In this document: positions 52,706-61,090 of the stretch, in pieces | Numbering within the stretch: position 1 is the first letter of the stretch | Layout of the letters: each line of letters opens with the position of its first letter | Source of the DNA: an uncultured Lachnospiraceae bacterium | GTDB lineage: Bacteria > Bacillota > Clostridia > Lachnospirales > Lachnospiraceae | Assembly: GCA_910586645.1 (NCBI GenBank) | Contig: CAJUIS010000016.1 | Location: forward strand, 1-61,160 | Direction: 5' to 3' | Length of the DNA: 61,160 nucleotides | Made by a program: the position numbers and the translations under genes | Notes under the pieces: generated by a model | What the model was told of the DNA's origin: nothing | Databases searched by the model: none | What the model saw: the letters and a program-made list of their open reading frames with translations, nothing else

Positions 52706-53842
52706 TCAAAAAACCAGTGGTATAAACTTTTCGATCACTTTGGCAACCATGCTGACCGGAATTGCGTTCCCCGCCTGTTTTCTGGTCTGCGCATCCGATA
52801 CCGCTATCTTAAATTCGTCCGGAAAACCCTGCAGCCGCAGCATTTCCCTGGGAGTCAGCCTGCGTTCCCCATCCACAAGCAGATAATTATAGCTCGCTCC
52901 CGCCCGCAGCGCACAGCTATATGGATAAGAAGAGATGTTTCCGGATTTATTTTCATGCCAAATCTCCGGCGCCGTCTTGGCAGTATGCATTTCCTTACGC
53001 CTTTTTGCAATTTCTTCTGAAACATAGTGCTTCCGATCCACCGGATCTTCCAGAATATCCTTTAATGTTTTTACACATTGAATTTCGAACTTCCAATCCA
53101 TGCAGAAAGTTTTTTTTGCTCCGACGAGAATGATTCTCTCCCGTTTTTGCGGAAGGCCAAAATCAAGGGCGTTTAAAACTTTATACTCTGTATGATATCC
53201 CAGTTCTTCTCTCAGCGTATGGAGAATTGTTTTCAGCGTCTTTCCCCCGTCATGGCTTACAAGGTTCTTCACATTTTCCAGCACAAAAGCATACGGCTGC
53301 TTTTCTTTGATAATACGGGCAATATCAAAAAACAGGGTTCCCTTTGTATTATCTTCAAACCCTTTCTGCAAACCGCAGATAGAAAACGCCTGACATGGAA
53401 ATCCTGCAAAAAGCAAATCAAAATCCGGAATGTCTTTCTCCTTTACCTTTGTAATATCTCCCACGGGCTTCTCATTAAAATTCACCTCGTAGCTTTTTGC
53501 CGCAAACTTATCGATATCGCTGCTGAACACACATTTCCCTTTTATACCCAATTTTTCAAACGCCTGTTTCGAAGCATAACGAAAACCGCCGATTCCGCAG
53601 AATAAATCAATAAACGTTATCTTGGAAGGCAGCTTTTTCTCCTCATTCGCGGACGGATCCAAAAATAACTGTTCTGCATCGACAGATAATTCTTTTGAAA
53701 GCCTTGCCGCCTCCTCCGCAGATGGATCCGTTTTGCCTCTCTCTGTCACAGATAAGCAGGCCCTGCTGACACCCACAGAAGACGCCAGTTGTTCCTGCGT
53801 GACATTTCGTTCCCTTCTGTACTTTTTAACTAAATTCGTCAT
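52706..53842 (-). CDS. DNA (cytosine-5-) methyltransferase with N-terminal HTH domain
   Basis: A 378-residue protein. An XRE-type helix-turn-helix (about residues 1-60, with TQEQLASSVGVSRACLSVTE) precedes the C5 methyltransferase: motif I FIDLFCGIGGF near residue 75, motif IV FPCQAF near 147, ENV, QKRERI, and motif X QAGNAIPV. The HTH domain can let such enzymes repress their own gene until the host is methylated. The target sequence is unknown. No restriction endonuclease gene is visible nearby. The ATG at 53842 overlaps the stop of an upstream small frame as ATGA. Confidence 0.93.
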   Translation of the reverse strand: MTNLVKKYRRERNVTQEQLASSVGVSRACLSVTERGKTDPSAEEAARLSKELSVDAEQLFLDPSANEEKKLPSKITFIDLFCGIGGFRYASKQAFEKLGIKGKCVFSSDIDKFAAKSYEVNFNEKPVGDITKVKEKDIPDFDLLFAGFPCQAFSICGLQKGFEDNTKGTLFFDIARIIKEKQPYAFVLENVKNLVSHDGGKTLKTILHTLREELGYHTEYKVLNALDFGLPQKRERIILVGAKKTFCMDWKFEIQCVKTLKDILEDPVDRKHYVSEEIAKRRKEMHTAKTAPEIWHENKSGNISSYPYSCALRAGASYNYLLVDGERRLTPREMLRLQGFPDEFKIAVSDAQTRKQAGNAIPVSMVAKVIEKFIPLVF

Positions 53843-54063
53843 AACGCCTTCTCCATAAATATACATTTTATTTCCAATATCATGCCCTGTCCTTCTTCGA
53901 TTTCATCAACTGCCAAAATCCCGTTTTTATACACAGGAACAGCTCCTTTTGTCTTTATAAACGCTGCGTTCCTTCTCAAACGCCCGCCTCTGCAGCTCTT
54001 ATGCACAGGCATTTCACTGCGCGTTTTCCGTTTTTGCTTCTTATAAATTAAGGGCGGACCCAT
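53839..54063 (-). CDS. Possible 74-residue basic protein upstream of the methyltransferase
   Basis: A basic N-terminal half (KKQKRKTRS, then CRGGRLRRNAA) and a beta-like second half ending EIKCIFMEKAL. Its stop overlaps the methyltransferase ATG (ATGA), which favours real translation coupling, and GGGTG lies before the ATG. It overlaps another open frame at 54048-54248, and I recognise no family. The 650 bases between 53842 and 54493 otherwise look decayed. Confidence 0.3.
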   Translation of the reverse strand: MGPPLIYKKQKRKTRSEMPVHKSCRGGRLRRNAAFIKTKGAVPVYKNGILAVDEIEEGQGMILEIKCIFMEKAL

Positions 54064-54408
54064 AACGGAAACACCCTGTTTTTACAGTATTTCTTGATTA
54101 TTTGATGATAGGCAGAAACACGATCTGAACCCACTGCACATCCGTCCTCACGGTATTTGAATAACGTTGTTTTGGTATTTTCTATGCTCTCTATTGTAAA
54201 AAAGCGCCGTAACATCGTTGTTTTTATTCGGCGTATTTTTATTTGCATAATTTCCTGGCGTCAGGAAGAATTCTGATTTTCAAAAATATATGTTACATAA
54301 TAAACAATTTTCTAAAAAGCCAACTATGCTAATTTATACACTTTCTCATAATAAGTATGTGAATTTTTTTGTAAATAGCGCTTTGAAAGATCTTCTATGA
54401 TAATGATT

Positions 54409-54438
54409 GGCGAAAAGCTTGAAAATGAGCTTTTCGCC
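54409..54438. terminator. Hairpin near the end of the surface-protein pseudogene
   Basis: GGCGAAAAGCT pairs with AGCTTTTCGCC around a short loop. T-rich sequence follows on the plus strand, so it could stop transcription from either side. Confidence 0.5.
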
Positions 54439-54492
54439 CTTGCTTTATATATATCAGTTGTAGATGGGCATGTCAAGCGCGGATGACCGATA

Positions 54493-55253
54493 TCATCCGT
54501 GCTTCTGGATTAGGTCAATCCAACGCCTTGCTTGGTCCGTTTCTTCTTTCGCTTCTTCAAGCCTTGCGAATATGATTGCCTTATACCCCATTTGATAGAC
54601 ATATAGAACGAGTGGTATAATCACCCGGTCCAGTTCCCGCAGCACACCACCATCCCTGCCATGTATCTCCCACTCCCCCAGCAGGAGTTTATTCAGTTTC
54701 TTTATGGCATCATACATAGAAACCAGATGTGTCATATTCTTAACATCTAGGACAGAGCCTTTTGCCCTGATTTCCCTTACTTCCTTTTTCGTGCCGGACA
54801 CACGGAAACGGTATTCCCGAAGATGGCTTTTGTCATAGGTTATGTAATCCTTATATTCCTCAGAAAGATAATATAATGTCACGTCACTGCTGTTTAGTGC
54901 CGAATGGTCTGTCGCCGGTTCTGTCCTTTTCTTTGTCTTAACCGTAACCCTGCATTTGTATTTCTTTTTCTTATAGGTGGCTGTAACCACTGCTGTTCCT
55001 TTTTTTACAGTCTTGAATGTAACCGTATTTACTTTTCTTTTAGAAATAGAAAGCACCCGTTTATTACTGGTTTTCCATTTTACCCCTGCCCTGCTAGGCA
55101 CTCCGTTTAATTTTAACTGACATTTCTGTCCTACTGTTATAGTCTTTTCCTTTATTCCAGCTTTGGCTTTGTTTTCGCTTCTGCTGCTATGCTGGGCAAC
55201 AAAAACATAAGTGCCACAGCAAAGAGAAGTATCATTCTGCTTTTTCTCTTCAT
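54493..55253 (-). pseudogene. Frameshifted secreted protein with an Ig-like (Big_2-type) domain
   Basis: An ATG at 55253 with AGGAGG upstream begins a signal peptide (basic start, hydrophobic core, ending IAAEAKT) that runs into a TAA. A second frame takes over at the same spot and reads GIKEKTITVGQKCQLKL, then WKTSNKRVLSIS, the mark of a bacterial Ig-like domain, followed by about 140 residues of unknown type to 54493. One base gained or lost near 55155-55165 would restore the gene. It could be a true pseudogene, a phase switch or a sequencing error. Confidence 0.7.
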
Positions 55254-55368
55254 AAGCGTGTTCCTCCTTGTAGATAATCGGTTTACTGAAACAATAAAAA
55301 TTGCATGCACATCTTTATTCCCGCAAAGCAACGAGCCAAACGCAAGCTTGCTTGCACTTGGCGACTGC

Positions 55369-55411
55369 CGCGAGGGTCAAATACCCTGTGGCTTGCCGCT
55401 GGGTATTTGAC
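55369..55411. repeat. Perfect inverted repeat, possible mobile-element remnant
   Basis: GTCAAATACCC and GGGTATTTGAC are perfect complements 14 bases apart, inside G+C-rich sequence unlike the AT-rich surroundings. Structures like this occur near transfer origins, but I see no relaxase gene here. Confidence 0.5.
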
Positions 55412-55573
55412 TAATTCCGATTATACCGCGCCCTATTTCAGAAGTCAGCCTGTTATTGGAAAAAGTTTTTCGTTCCCCGCACCTCTTTTTTATCTGTCTG
55501 TTTTGCTGCCGCAAATCTTCCCATGCCCCGAAAACTTTGCCTCCTTTTTACTCCCAAAGTTTTCGCCAGATAC

Positions 55574-55594
55574 GCATTTTGTGTCACAAAATGC
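55574..55594. repeat. Palindromic 21-mer
   Basis: GCATTTTGTG and CACAAAATGC are perfect complements around a single central base. It lies 160 bases from the other inverted repeat and 66 bases before the phased repeat array. Confidence 0.5.
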
Positions 55595-55660
55595 CATCCG
55601 GTCGGTGGCACAGCCCCTGAAACCCCATAATATACCGATAAATAGCTTAAAATAGGAAAT

Positions 55661-56080
55661 CCACATCATTACTACATCAGTTTTGGGGTTTTCTACACCA
55701 ATCCTACATCATTTCTACACCATTTTTTCTGATTTCTACATCATTTCTACACCGAAATTTGCAAAATCTACACCATTGCTATATCATTTTGGCATATAAT
55801 ACACATAGATTTGAACACGAAATTTGCTACCAGGACAGGATATTTTGTGCAAATCCCAATCTGCGGACACCCTATTTGATGTTCTGTATAAAACCCAAAA
55901 ATTATATCATTTCTATACCGTTCCTACATCATACCTATATCGTTTTTTCGATTTTTATATCACTTCTATATCGCTGAAAATTTCCATAATTGCAGGCACT
56001 ATATCATTACTACATCATTTTTCCGATTTCTACACCATTGCTATATCAAAAAGGGCGAATGTTATATCAATCCTGTATCA
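55661..56080. repeat. Phased array of 21 copies of an 11-bp element
   Basis: The octamer CTAYAYCA, with a few one-base variants (such as CTATATCG, TTATATCA and CTGTATCA), starts at 55661, 55672, 55693, 55704, 55715, 55736, 55747, 55768, 55779, 55902, 55913, 55924, 55935, 55955, 55966, 55999, 56010, 56030, 56041, 56062 and 56073. Spacing inside clusters is exactly 11 bp. Six of the eight steps between clusters are 20 or 21 bp; the others are 33 and 123 bp. Clusters hold 2, 3, 2, 2, 4, 2, 2, 2 and 2 copies. There is no gene here and stop codons occur in the copies. It looks like a set of helically phased protein-binding sites. Confidence 0.85.
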
Positions 56081-56132
56081 CTGAGACTTTCTGGAAAATT
56101 TTTTACAGCAAAACAGTAAAGCTCCAAAAAGA

Positions 56133-56180
56133 TATTAAAAAGACAGACTTTCCAAATTGGGAATCTCTGTCTTTTTAATA
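56133..56180. terminator. Bidirectional intrinsic terminator after the Rpn gene
   Basis: A 15-bp near-perfect stem (TATTAAAAAGACAGA with its complement) and T tracts on both strands separate the Rpn gene from the repeat array. Confidence 0.75.
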
Positions 56181-56207
56181 CGCATCTTATTTCAGATATA
56201 CACACAT

Positions 56208-56396
56208 TTATACGGGCTGCAATTCTTTTTCCAATTCTAACACCTGCTCAAGAGAAAGTCCGGAATACGAAGCAATCTCCTCTGAAGACAATTTATTAGC
56301 TTCTATCATTCTCATTGCTACAGAGATTGCTCTTTTTCTATCTCCCTCATCATATCCCTGCTCATATTTTTCCTGATAATTCATCTGCAATGTCAT
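56208..56396 (-). CDS. Internal product of the Rpn gene (RpnS-like C-terminal domain)
   Basis: Within the Rpn reading frame an ATG at 56396 has GGAGG 9 bases upstream (56406-56410). It would give a 62-residue protein beginning MTLQMNYQEKYEQGYDEG and containing the small C-terminal helical domain. In E. coli Rpn genes the C-terminal domain is made separately from an internal start and blocks the full-length toxin. Here the start is inferred only from the ribosome site; the coding sequence KWRLDYM itself creates the GGAGG, so it could be chance. Confidence 0.55.
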   Translation of the reverse strand: MTLQMNYQEKYEQGYDEGDRKRAISVAMRMIEANKLSSEEIASYSGLSLEQVLELEKELQPV

Positions 56397-57008
56397 ATAA
56401 TCCAACCTCCATTTCTCATTCTTTCTGACAGACTGTACCGCCTCGTCTAATTCTCTGGTAAAGTCGTCCTCCGGCTCTTTACCGTCAATAAAATCAAGTA
56501 ACTTTTTCATTTCTGGTGTCACATCATCCATTGTGCCTTTAGTATTTAAAATAATCTTCGTTGTATCATCTCCAAGACCTAACTCCGTATTTTGAATACA
56601 ACGATTTTCAAAGGTATATATATGTCGCCCTTCACCAAACAAATCAAAGGTACATACAAAAATAACAAAACTACGTTTCAAATTTTTGTAATTATCTCCT
56701 TTTTCTAAGATATTCAAGTCTATCATTCCCTGATAATATCTTGTTCGCTTGGGAAGATTTCTATTCTCTGTGGTCTGCATTTCAATATTATAAACGGTTT
56801 CTTTTCCATCTTCTACATAAATATCCAAGCGTACACTTTTCGCATCTGCAGAAATATCTATTGTCTCCTGCGACTTCGGATATTCAATGCGGGATATCTT
56901 GATATCAAGTATCCGTTCTAAAAAAGGTTTGCAAAATTTCGGATTTCTCATGATAACACTAAACATGAAATCATCCTTTATTTGCAGTTCCTCAAAAGCT
57001 TTCTCCAT
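56208..57008 (-). CDS. Rpn-family recombination-promoting nuclease / PD-(D/E)XK nuclease
   Basis: A 266-residue protein of the PF12784 transposase-like nuclease family. It opens KAFEELQIKDDFMFSVIM, the family signature; the nuclease core has RLDIYVED and YNIEMQT (D-x-D and E-x-Q) near residues 60-80, then RTRYYQGMIDL. The C-terminal third is a charged helix and a small DNA-binding-like helical bundle (SSEEIASYSGLSLEQVLEL). A good promoter and a GGGTGAG site precede the ATG. Rpn proteins in E. coli act as toxin nucleases with an internally translated inhibitor; an internal start is also visible here at 56396. A terminator and the phased repeat array follow. Confidence 0.88.
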   Translation of the reverse strand: MEKAFEELQIKDDFMFSVIMRNPKFCKPFLERILDIKISRIEYPKSQETIDISADAKSVRLDIYVEDGKETVYNIEMQTTENRNLPKRTRYYQGMIDLNILEKGDNYKNLKRSFVIFVCTFDLFGEGRHIYTFENRCIQNTELGLGDDTTKIILNTKGTMDDVTPEMKKLLDFIDGKEPEDDFTRELDEAVQSVRKNEKWRLDYMTLQMNYQEKYEQGYDEGDRKRAISVAMRMIEANKLSSEEIASYSGLSLEQVLELEKELQPV

Positions 57009-57034
57009 AATAACTCACCCTCTTCTTTACCTTT

Positions 57035-57063
57035 ATTATAATATGTGCTTATGCAGTTGACAA
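57035..57063 (-). promoter_or_regulatory. SigA-type promoter of the Rpn gene
   Basis: TTGTCA (57058-57063), 17 bases, perfect TATAAT (57035-57040), just before the gene at 57008. It overlaps the end of the primase-helicase gene. Confidence 0.7.
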
Positions 57064-57073
57064 GCACTGATTT

Positions 57074-60046
57074 CTACCAGTTCATCAGCTCCTTCTTCCC
57101 ACCAAAAGTCACCTCCATAATCTCAGCCGCAATATCCCCGCTTACCACCCGCATAAGATTATCTTCCATATCCTCTTTGGACAGAAAATTCATACTGCCA
57201 TACCAGACAATTTTCTGATCTACCATCGCAAAGTGTTCGCATCCCTCCTCCATCAGTTGTATTTCAAACCCCGTATTCCTAAGTTTCTCCAGTAGCCCCA
57301 TACGCACTTCACTTTTCCCATATTTGTAACAGTCCGGATGCCATGTGACAACCGTCACTTTCACTCCTGCCTCCTGCCGTTCTTTCAGCAGGGAAATCAT
57401 CCGGTATACTTTCTTCCGGTTCATCTGAGGACTTGAAATAATAATATCTTTTTCTGCCTCCTGCAAGTCTCTCTCAAATACTTCATGATAATTTTCAAAA
57501 TCATAGATTGCACCTGCCTCCTGCTTCCCCGCAGAAACATTCGTGCAGATCTGATAACCAATCTGTTTGTATGCTTTCAAGCGTTTCCCATACATTCTAT
57601 CAAACTTATCAATGTGGCTGTCCACATAATCATATATCACTACATTTTTCTTACCTGCATAATCCCGGTTCAATCGCCCTGCATACTGCTCTACAATTCC
57701 TCTATACGAAATCGGTGTTGCCATAATCAACGTGTCCAGTCTCGGATAATTAAATCCTTCCCCCACCATCTGTCCGGTAGCTACTAATATCATGGTTTCA
57801 TCTGCAGGCACTTTCTCCATCTGCTCACGAACTTTCTGTAATTCCTTTTTGGATTTATCCCCATATAAAAGAAATAAATTGTCCGCATATGCCTCCAATC
57901 TTTCGCTTAATAAACTGACATGTTCCTTATAACGTGTCAAAACCACCGGGGTTCTGCCATGATCAATACATTTTTTCACATCTGCAACAATCTGTTCATT
58001 GCGAATCTCGTTATCCCTAATCAGCATATAGGCATCATTGATATGCATTTCCTGACTGCGTGGATATGCCACCCTTGTAAAACGTGGATAAACCAAATGT
58101 TCAATCCCCTGTTCTTTTGCCCTGTCTTTCGCTGTATAACGGTATCTGATATTCCCAAGCAGCATATAACCTATTTTTTCCAATCCATCGCTGCGCATTG
58201 GTGTTGCTGTTGCTCCATAAACATATTTCGCCTTTAACGCCCGAAGTATTTCTATTACTGTAGAAGCCGCTGCGTGATGGCACTCATCCATTATTACCAT
58301 ACCGTATTCCTGCAGTCTCGGATGAAGTTTTCCTCTTTTACACAATGAGCCGACCATCGCAATATCAATAATTCCTGTGGAAGAATCATGTGCTCCATGA
58401 ATCCTTCCAATTACACTTTTCCGTTTCCTGATTCTGCCGGAAGGAGTCTGATATTCCGGTAATTCTTCTTTGATATCCAGGAAATCATGTAACGAATCTG
58501 CCCACTGCTCTATCAATGTCGATGATTCCAGTAAAATAAGCGTACTTACTTTTCTCTCTGCAATCAATTCACTGCACACTACCGTCTTCCCAAATGCTGT
58601 CGCAGCACTCAAGATACCGGTATCATGTTCCAACATTTTCCCTACTGCCAGTTCCTGTGATTCCCGTAACTCGCCCTGAAATGTAACGTCTATCGTTTTC
58701 CCAACCGTTCTTTCGTCTTCTATATGGCATTTGATTCCTGCCTCATGGCATCTCTGTATTAATTCATCATACAGACCTCTTGGTATACCAATATACCCCT
58801 GCTCATCCTTTCTCATATAAATCATTCTGGATTCCTGATAATTGGAATAACCGATTCTCTGATTCTTAAAATAAACCGGATTATAAAAAGCTGCCAGACG
58901 TCTTATCTGATTTTGCAGACGGAACTTTAGATTTTTTGTATCCACATAAATCAGATTCGATAATATAATCTGCATGCTTCCCTGAACATCTTCCTGATGA
59001 AATTTTTGCTGATATTCCCATGGTTTGATTCTTGTTGCCTCATTTTCCGTACCTGACTCAAATGCATTTTCCGGCAGCCAGTTTTTGATACAATCTTCCA
59101 GTTTTTGTTTCGATAACCTTTTTGTCTCCATCAAAACTTTCCACTGGTTCGGATAGGCATTCCAATTTTCATCAATAAATGCACTATTACCTTCCCTCAA
59201 TGCCTGTCCCTGCAACGGCAAGGCAATTAGATTCCCAATACCACCATCCGGTACATGGTTCTGAGCCGGCAGCATACGGTCATAGTAACGAAAAGATTTC
59301 ATGTTTACTGTTTCTGCACCTTTATCCAACAAAGCAAAGCCAAATTTTCTGGCAAGGTTTGCCGGAATTCTCTCTGTAAAAAATATCCACAGATGCGCTC
59401 CCCTTCCGGAACGGGAACGCTCCGCCAAAGCATCAATCCCCTGCCCTTTGCAGATTGTTCGTACCGCATCCACTTCCTCTTTCCATTCATTATTTGTATT
59501 GGCAAAGTCCTTTTCTTCTGCTCCCTTTGCGTGATTATCAAAATCAAATACGATAAAACGGCAAGTATCATCGGGCAAAAGTGGGTACACCCCGATCACA
59601 TCAGAAGCATCCTCCTTTTCCCCTTTCAGATGCTCCATAATCTGTGTAATACCCAGTTTACTATAACTCTGATTTTCGCACTTACCACACTGCATTTTTA
59701 CTTTATTCGCTTTTGGACAGACACCATAATGCCAGAAATTGTCACACTGCGGAAAATAGCCTGCTTTTCCGCTCTTTTTATTTACGCTCCATTTCGCATA
59801 AACATCTTCCCTGCCCCAAAACCTGGCAAAGAAATGCCTTGCGGCATTTTCTGTTATGGCAAATGGCAGAATTCTTTTCCCTTGGTCTGAAACAGCTAGC
59901 ACACCAGCATTTCCCTCCACACAAGAGGAGTAATCAATTCCTGCCTGTTCAAGTAATTCTTTTAACTGCTGATTCTCTCTTTGAAGAAAATCTATCAATT
60001 TATATAAATTTTCCTCTTCTGTTTCATGATTTATATCAGGATTCAT
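57074..60046 (-). CDS. TOTE-type primase-helicase with C-terminal PLD-like domain
   Basis: A 990-residue protein. An N-terminal coiled coil is followed by a zinc-ribbon region (cysteines in CDNFWHYGVCPK and CGKCEN) and an archaeo-eukaryotic primase-like domain with FDFDNH (about residue 168) and RSGRGAHLW (about 212). A superfamily 2 helicase follows: Walker A ATAFGKTV near 481, the DECHH box near 585, GATATPMR and QYAGRLNRDY. The end is a phospholipase D-like domain with HFAMVDQKIVWYGSMNF; the usual lysine after the histidine is replaced. This order matches TOTE conflict-system proteins, proposed to act in DNA-based defence. The preceding genes are decayed. Confidence 0.85.
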   Translation of the reverse strand: MNPDINHETEEENLYKLIDFLQRENQQLKELLEQAGIDYSSCVEGNAGVLAVSDQGKRILPFAITENAARHFFARFWGREDVYAKWSVNKKSGKAGYFPQCDNFWHYGVCPKANKVKMQCGKCENQSYSKLGITQIMEHLKGEKEDASDVIGVYPLLPDDTCRFIVFDFDNHAKGAEEKDFANTNNEWKEEVDAVRTICKGQGIDALAERSRSGRGAHLWIFFTERIPANLARKFGFALLDKGAETVNMKSFRYYDRMLPAQNHVPDGGIGNLIALPLQGQALREGNSAFIDENWNAYPNQWKVLMETKRLSKQKLEDCIKNWLPENAFESGTENEATRIKPWEYQQKFHQEDVQGSMQIILSNLIYVDTKNLKFRLQNQIRRLAAFYNPVYFKNQRIGYSNYQESRMIYMRKDEQGYIGIPRGLYDELIQRCHEAGIKCHIEDERTVGKTIDVTFQGELRESQELAVGKMLEHDTGILSAATAFGKTVVCSELIAERKVSTLILLESSTLIEQWADSLHDFLDIKEELPEYQTPSGRIRKRKSVIGRIHGAHDSSTGIIDIAMVGSLCKRGKLHPRLQEYGMVIMDECHHAAASTVIEILRALKAKYVYGATATPMRSDGLEKIGYMLLGNIRYRYTAKDRAKEQGIEHLVYPRFTRVAYPRSQEMHINDAYMLIRDNEIRNEQIVADVKKCIDHGRTPVVLTRYKEHVSLLSERLEAYADNLFLLYGDKSKKELQKVREQMEKVPADETMILVATGQMVGEGFNYPRLDTLIMATPISYRGIVEQYAGRLNRDYAGKKNVVIYDYVDSHIDKFDRMYGKRLKAYKQIGYQICTNVSAGKQEAGAIYDFENYHEVFERDLQEAEKDIIISSPQMNRKKVYRMISLLKERQEAGVKVTVVTWHPDCYKYGKSEVRMGLLEKLRNTGFEIQLMEEGCEHFAMVDQKIVWYGSMNFLSKEDMEDNLMRVVSGDIAAEIMEVTFGGKKELMNW

Positions 60047-60176
60047 CTTGTACCTCTTTCTATATCCACATTAGCTTATATTTCGATACTCCCCAATCGC
60101 AATTTCTGCTCCTCAGGACACCATCACTATATATAAAAATACTTCCGGCTACCAGTATAAATATTTCCAACCTAAT

Positions 60177-60961
60177 TTATTCTGTAATCGTTTTTTGCTT
60201 AATGTGATATGCGATGTTTCTCTCTGTACAAAAATTAATCACTTCTTGTGCCTTTTTGTTGTAAAAATTTTTATGTTGTGGATAACCTTTTGTAACTTCT
60301 GTACAATAATTTATTCGTCCAAAAATTATTCTATTCGTGAAGGAAACAGCCTCTAACAGATTCTGTAATTCCTGCTCAATTAAATTAGGTGTTGGGTAAG
60401 GCTCCATGCTAACCCAAGTTCTACATCCAGTTTCACTAAGGGCTTTCATTGCTTCCAATCTTTCTATATAAGGGGCTGCTGCCGGTTCCATTTTTTTCTG
60501 TATGCTTCATCCAAAGAAATGAGAGTAATTCCATATTCATTATCTAAAGGATATTTCTTTTTGTCTGCCAATTCTATTGGCAAAAGCCCTTTTGTTAGTA
60601 CAGTACATCTAATTCCATAGGAATTAAGCAGATGAATTGCTTCAAGGCTCATTTTTGCAATTTCATCATACTCATACATAAAAAGATCTGTCGTAAAACA
60701 TAACTGTACAGATTCTATTTTATTTTTCAGTTTTGGTATTTCTTTGTAAAGGAGTTAGATTGTATTTGAAACCAAATATGGTTTACACCATTCTTCATAA
60801 CAACTTACCTGCCCAAATCTTTTTTTCTGTAAATATGCATAACATGGAAATTTGCAGCCATGAGCACATCCCAATACATGATTCATTGTAAAATCCCCAT
60901 ACTCAACCCCCGTTTCATAAAGCATGGTTTTACGCTGAATGCTCCCGGCTACCTTTTTCAT
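60177..60961 (-). pseudogene. SPL-family radical SAM protein, broken
   Basis: Three reading-frame segments on one strand line up as one radical SAM protein of about 260 residues. The first (60961-60755) has the cluster motif CAHGCKFPCYAY and ends at an in-frame TAA after YLVSNTI. The same frame then continues past that stop with LLYKEIPKLKNKIES and on to a second break in a run of seven A bases (near 60493), where eight would restore the frame into MEPAAAPYIERLEAMKA. Two independent lesions suggest real decay, though an A-tract error is possible. It resembles spore photoproduct lyase-like proteins. Confidence 0.75.
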
Positions 60962-61057
60962 GCTTTATCACAACAACCACAACAATATGAAGAATTTATG
61001 ATTATTCTGACTATAGGTCTTTTAATTGTTGCTATTCTAAACTTGAAAAATAAGTAG
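60860..61057 (+). CDS. Possible type I toxin-like membrane peptide
   Basis: The end of this frame reads YEEFMIILTIGLLIVAILNLKNK, split here as YEEF then MIILTIGLLIVAILNLKNK: a single hydrophobic helix with a basic end, like the holin-like toxins (TxpA/Hol-Tox family). The true start is unclear; the long frame back to 60860 overlaps the radical SAM remnant and is probably not all translated, and an ATG at 60998 has no ribosome site. A hairpin follows at 61055-61090, as in type I toxin-antitoxin loci with an antisense RNA. It is a candidate only. Confidence 0.35.
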   Translation: MSTSQYMIHCKIPILNPRFIKHGFTLNAPGYLFHALSQQPQQYEEFMIILTIGLLIVAILNLKNK

Positions 61058-61090
61058 AGCCGCTCTGTCCTGGTAAGATAAGCGGCTCTA
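61055..61090. terminator. Hairpin behind the toxin-like frame
   Basis: TAGAGCCGCT (61055-61064) and AGCGGCTCTA (61081-61090) are perfect complements. On the minus strand it is followed by a T-rich stretch, fitting the end of an antisense RNA. Confidence 0.55.

Noticed and set aside
54048..54248. A 66-codon frame upstream of the methyltransferase region
   Set aside because: It overlaps the 74-residue frame in another register, has no ribosome site and no family match.
55661..56080. Reading the phased repeats as a CRISPR array
   Set aside because: The repeat unit is only 8-11 bp, spacers are absent or shorter than 15 bp, and no cas genes are near.
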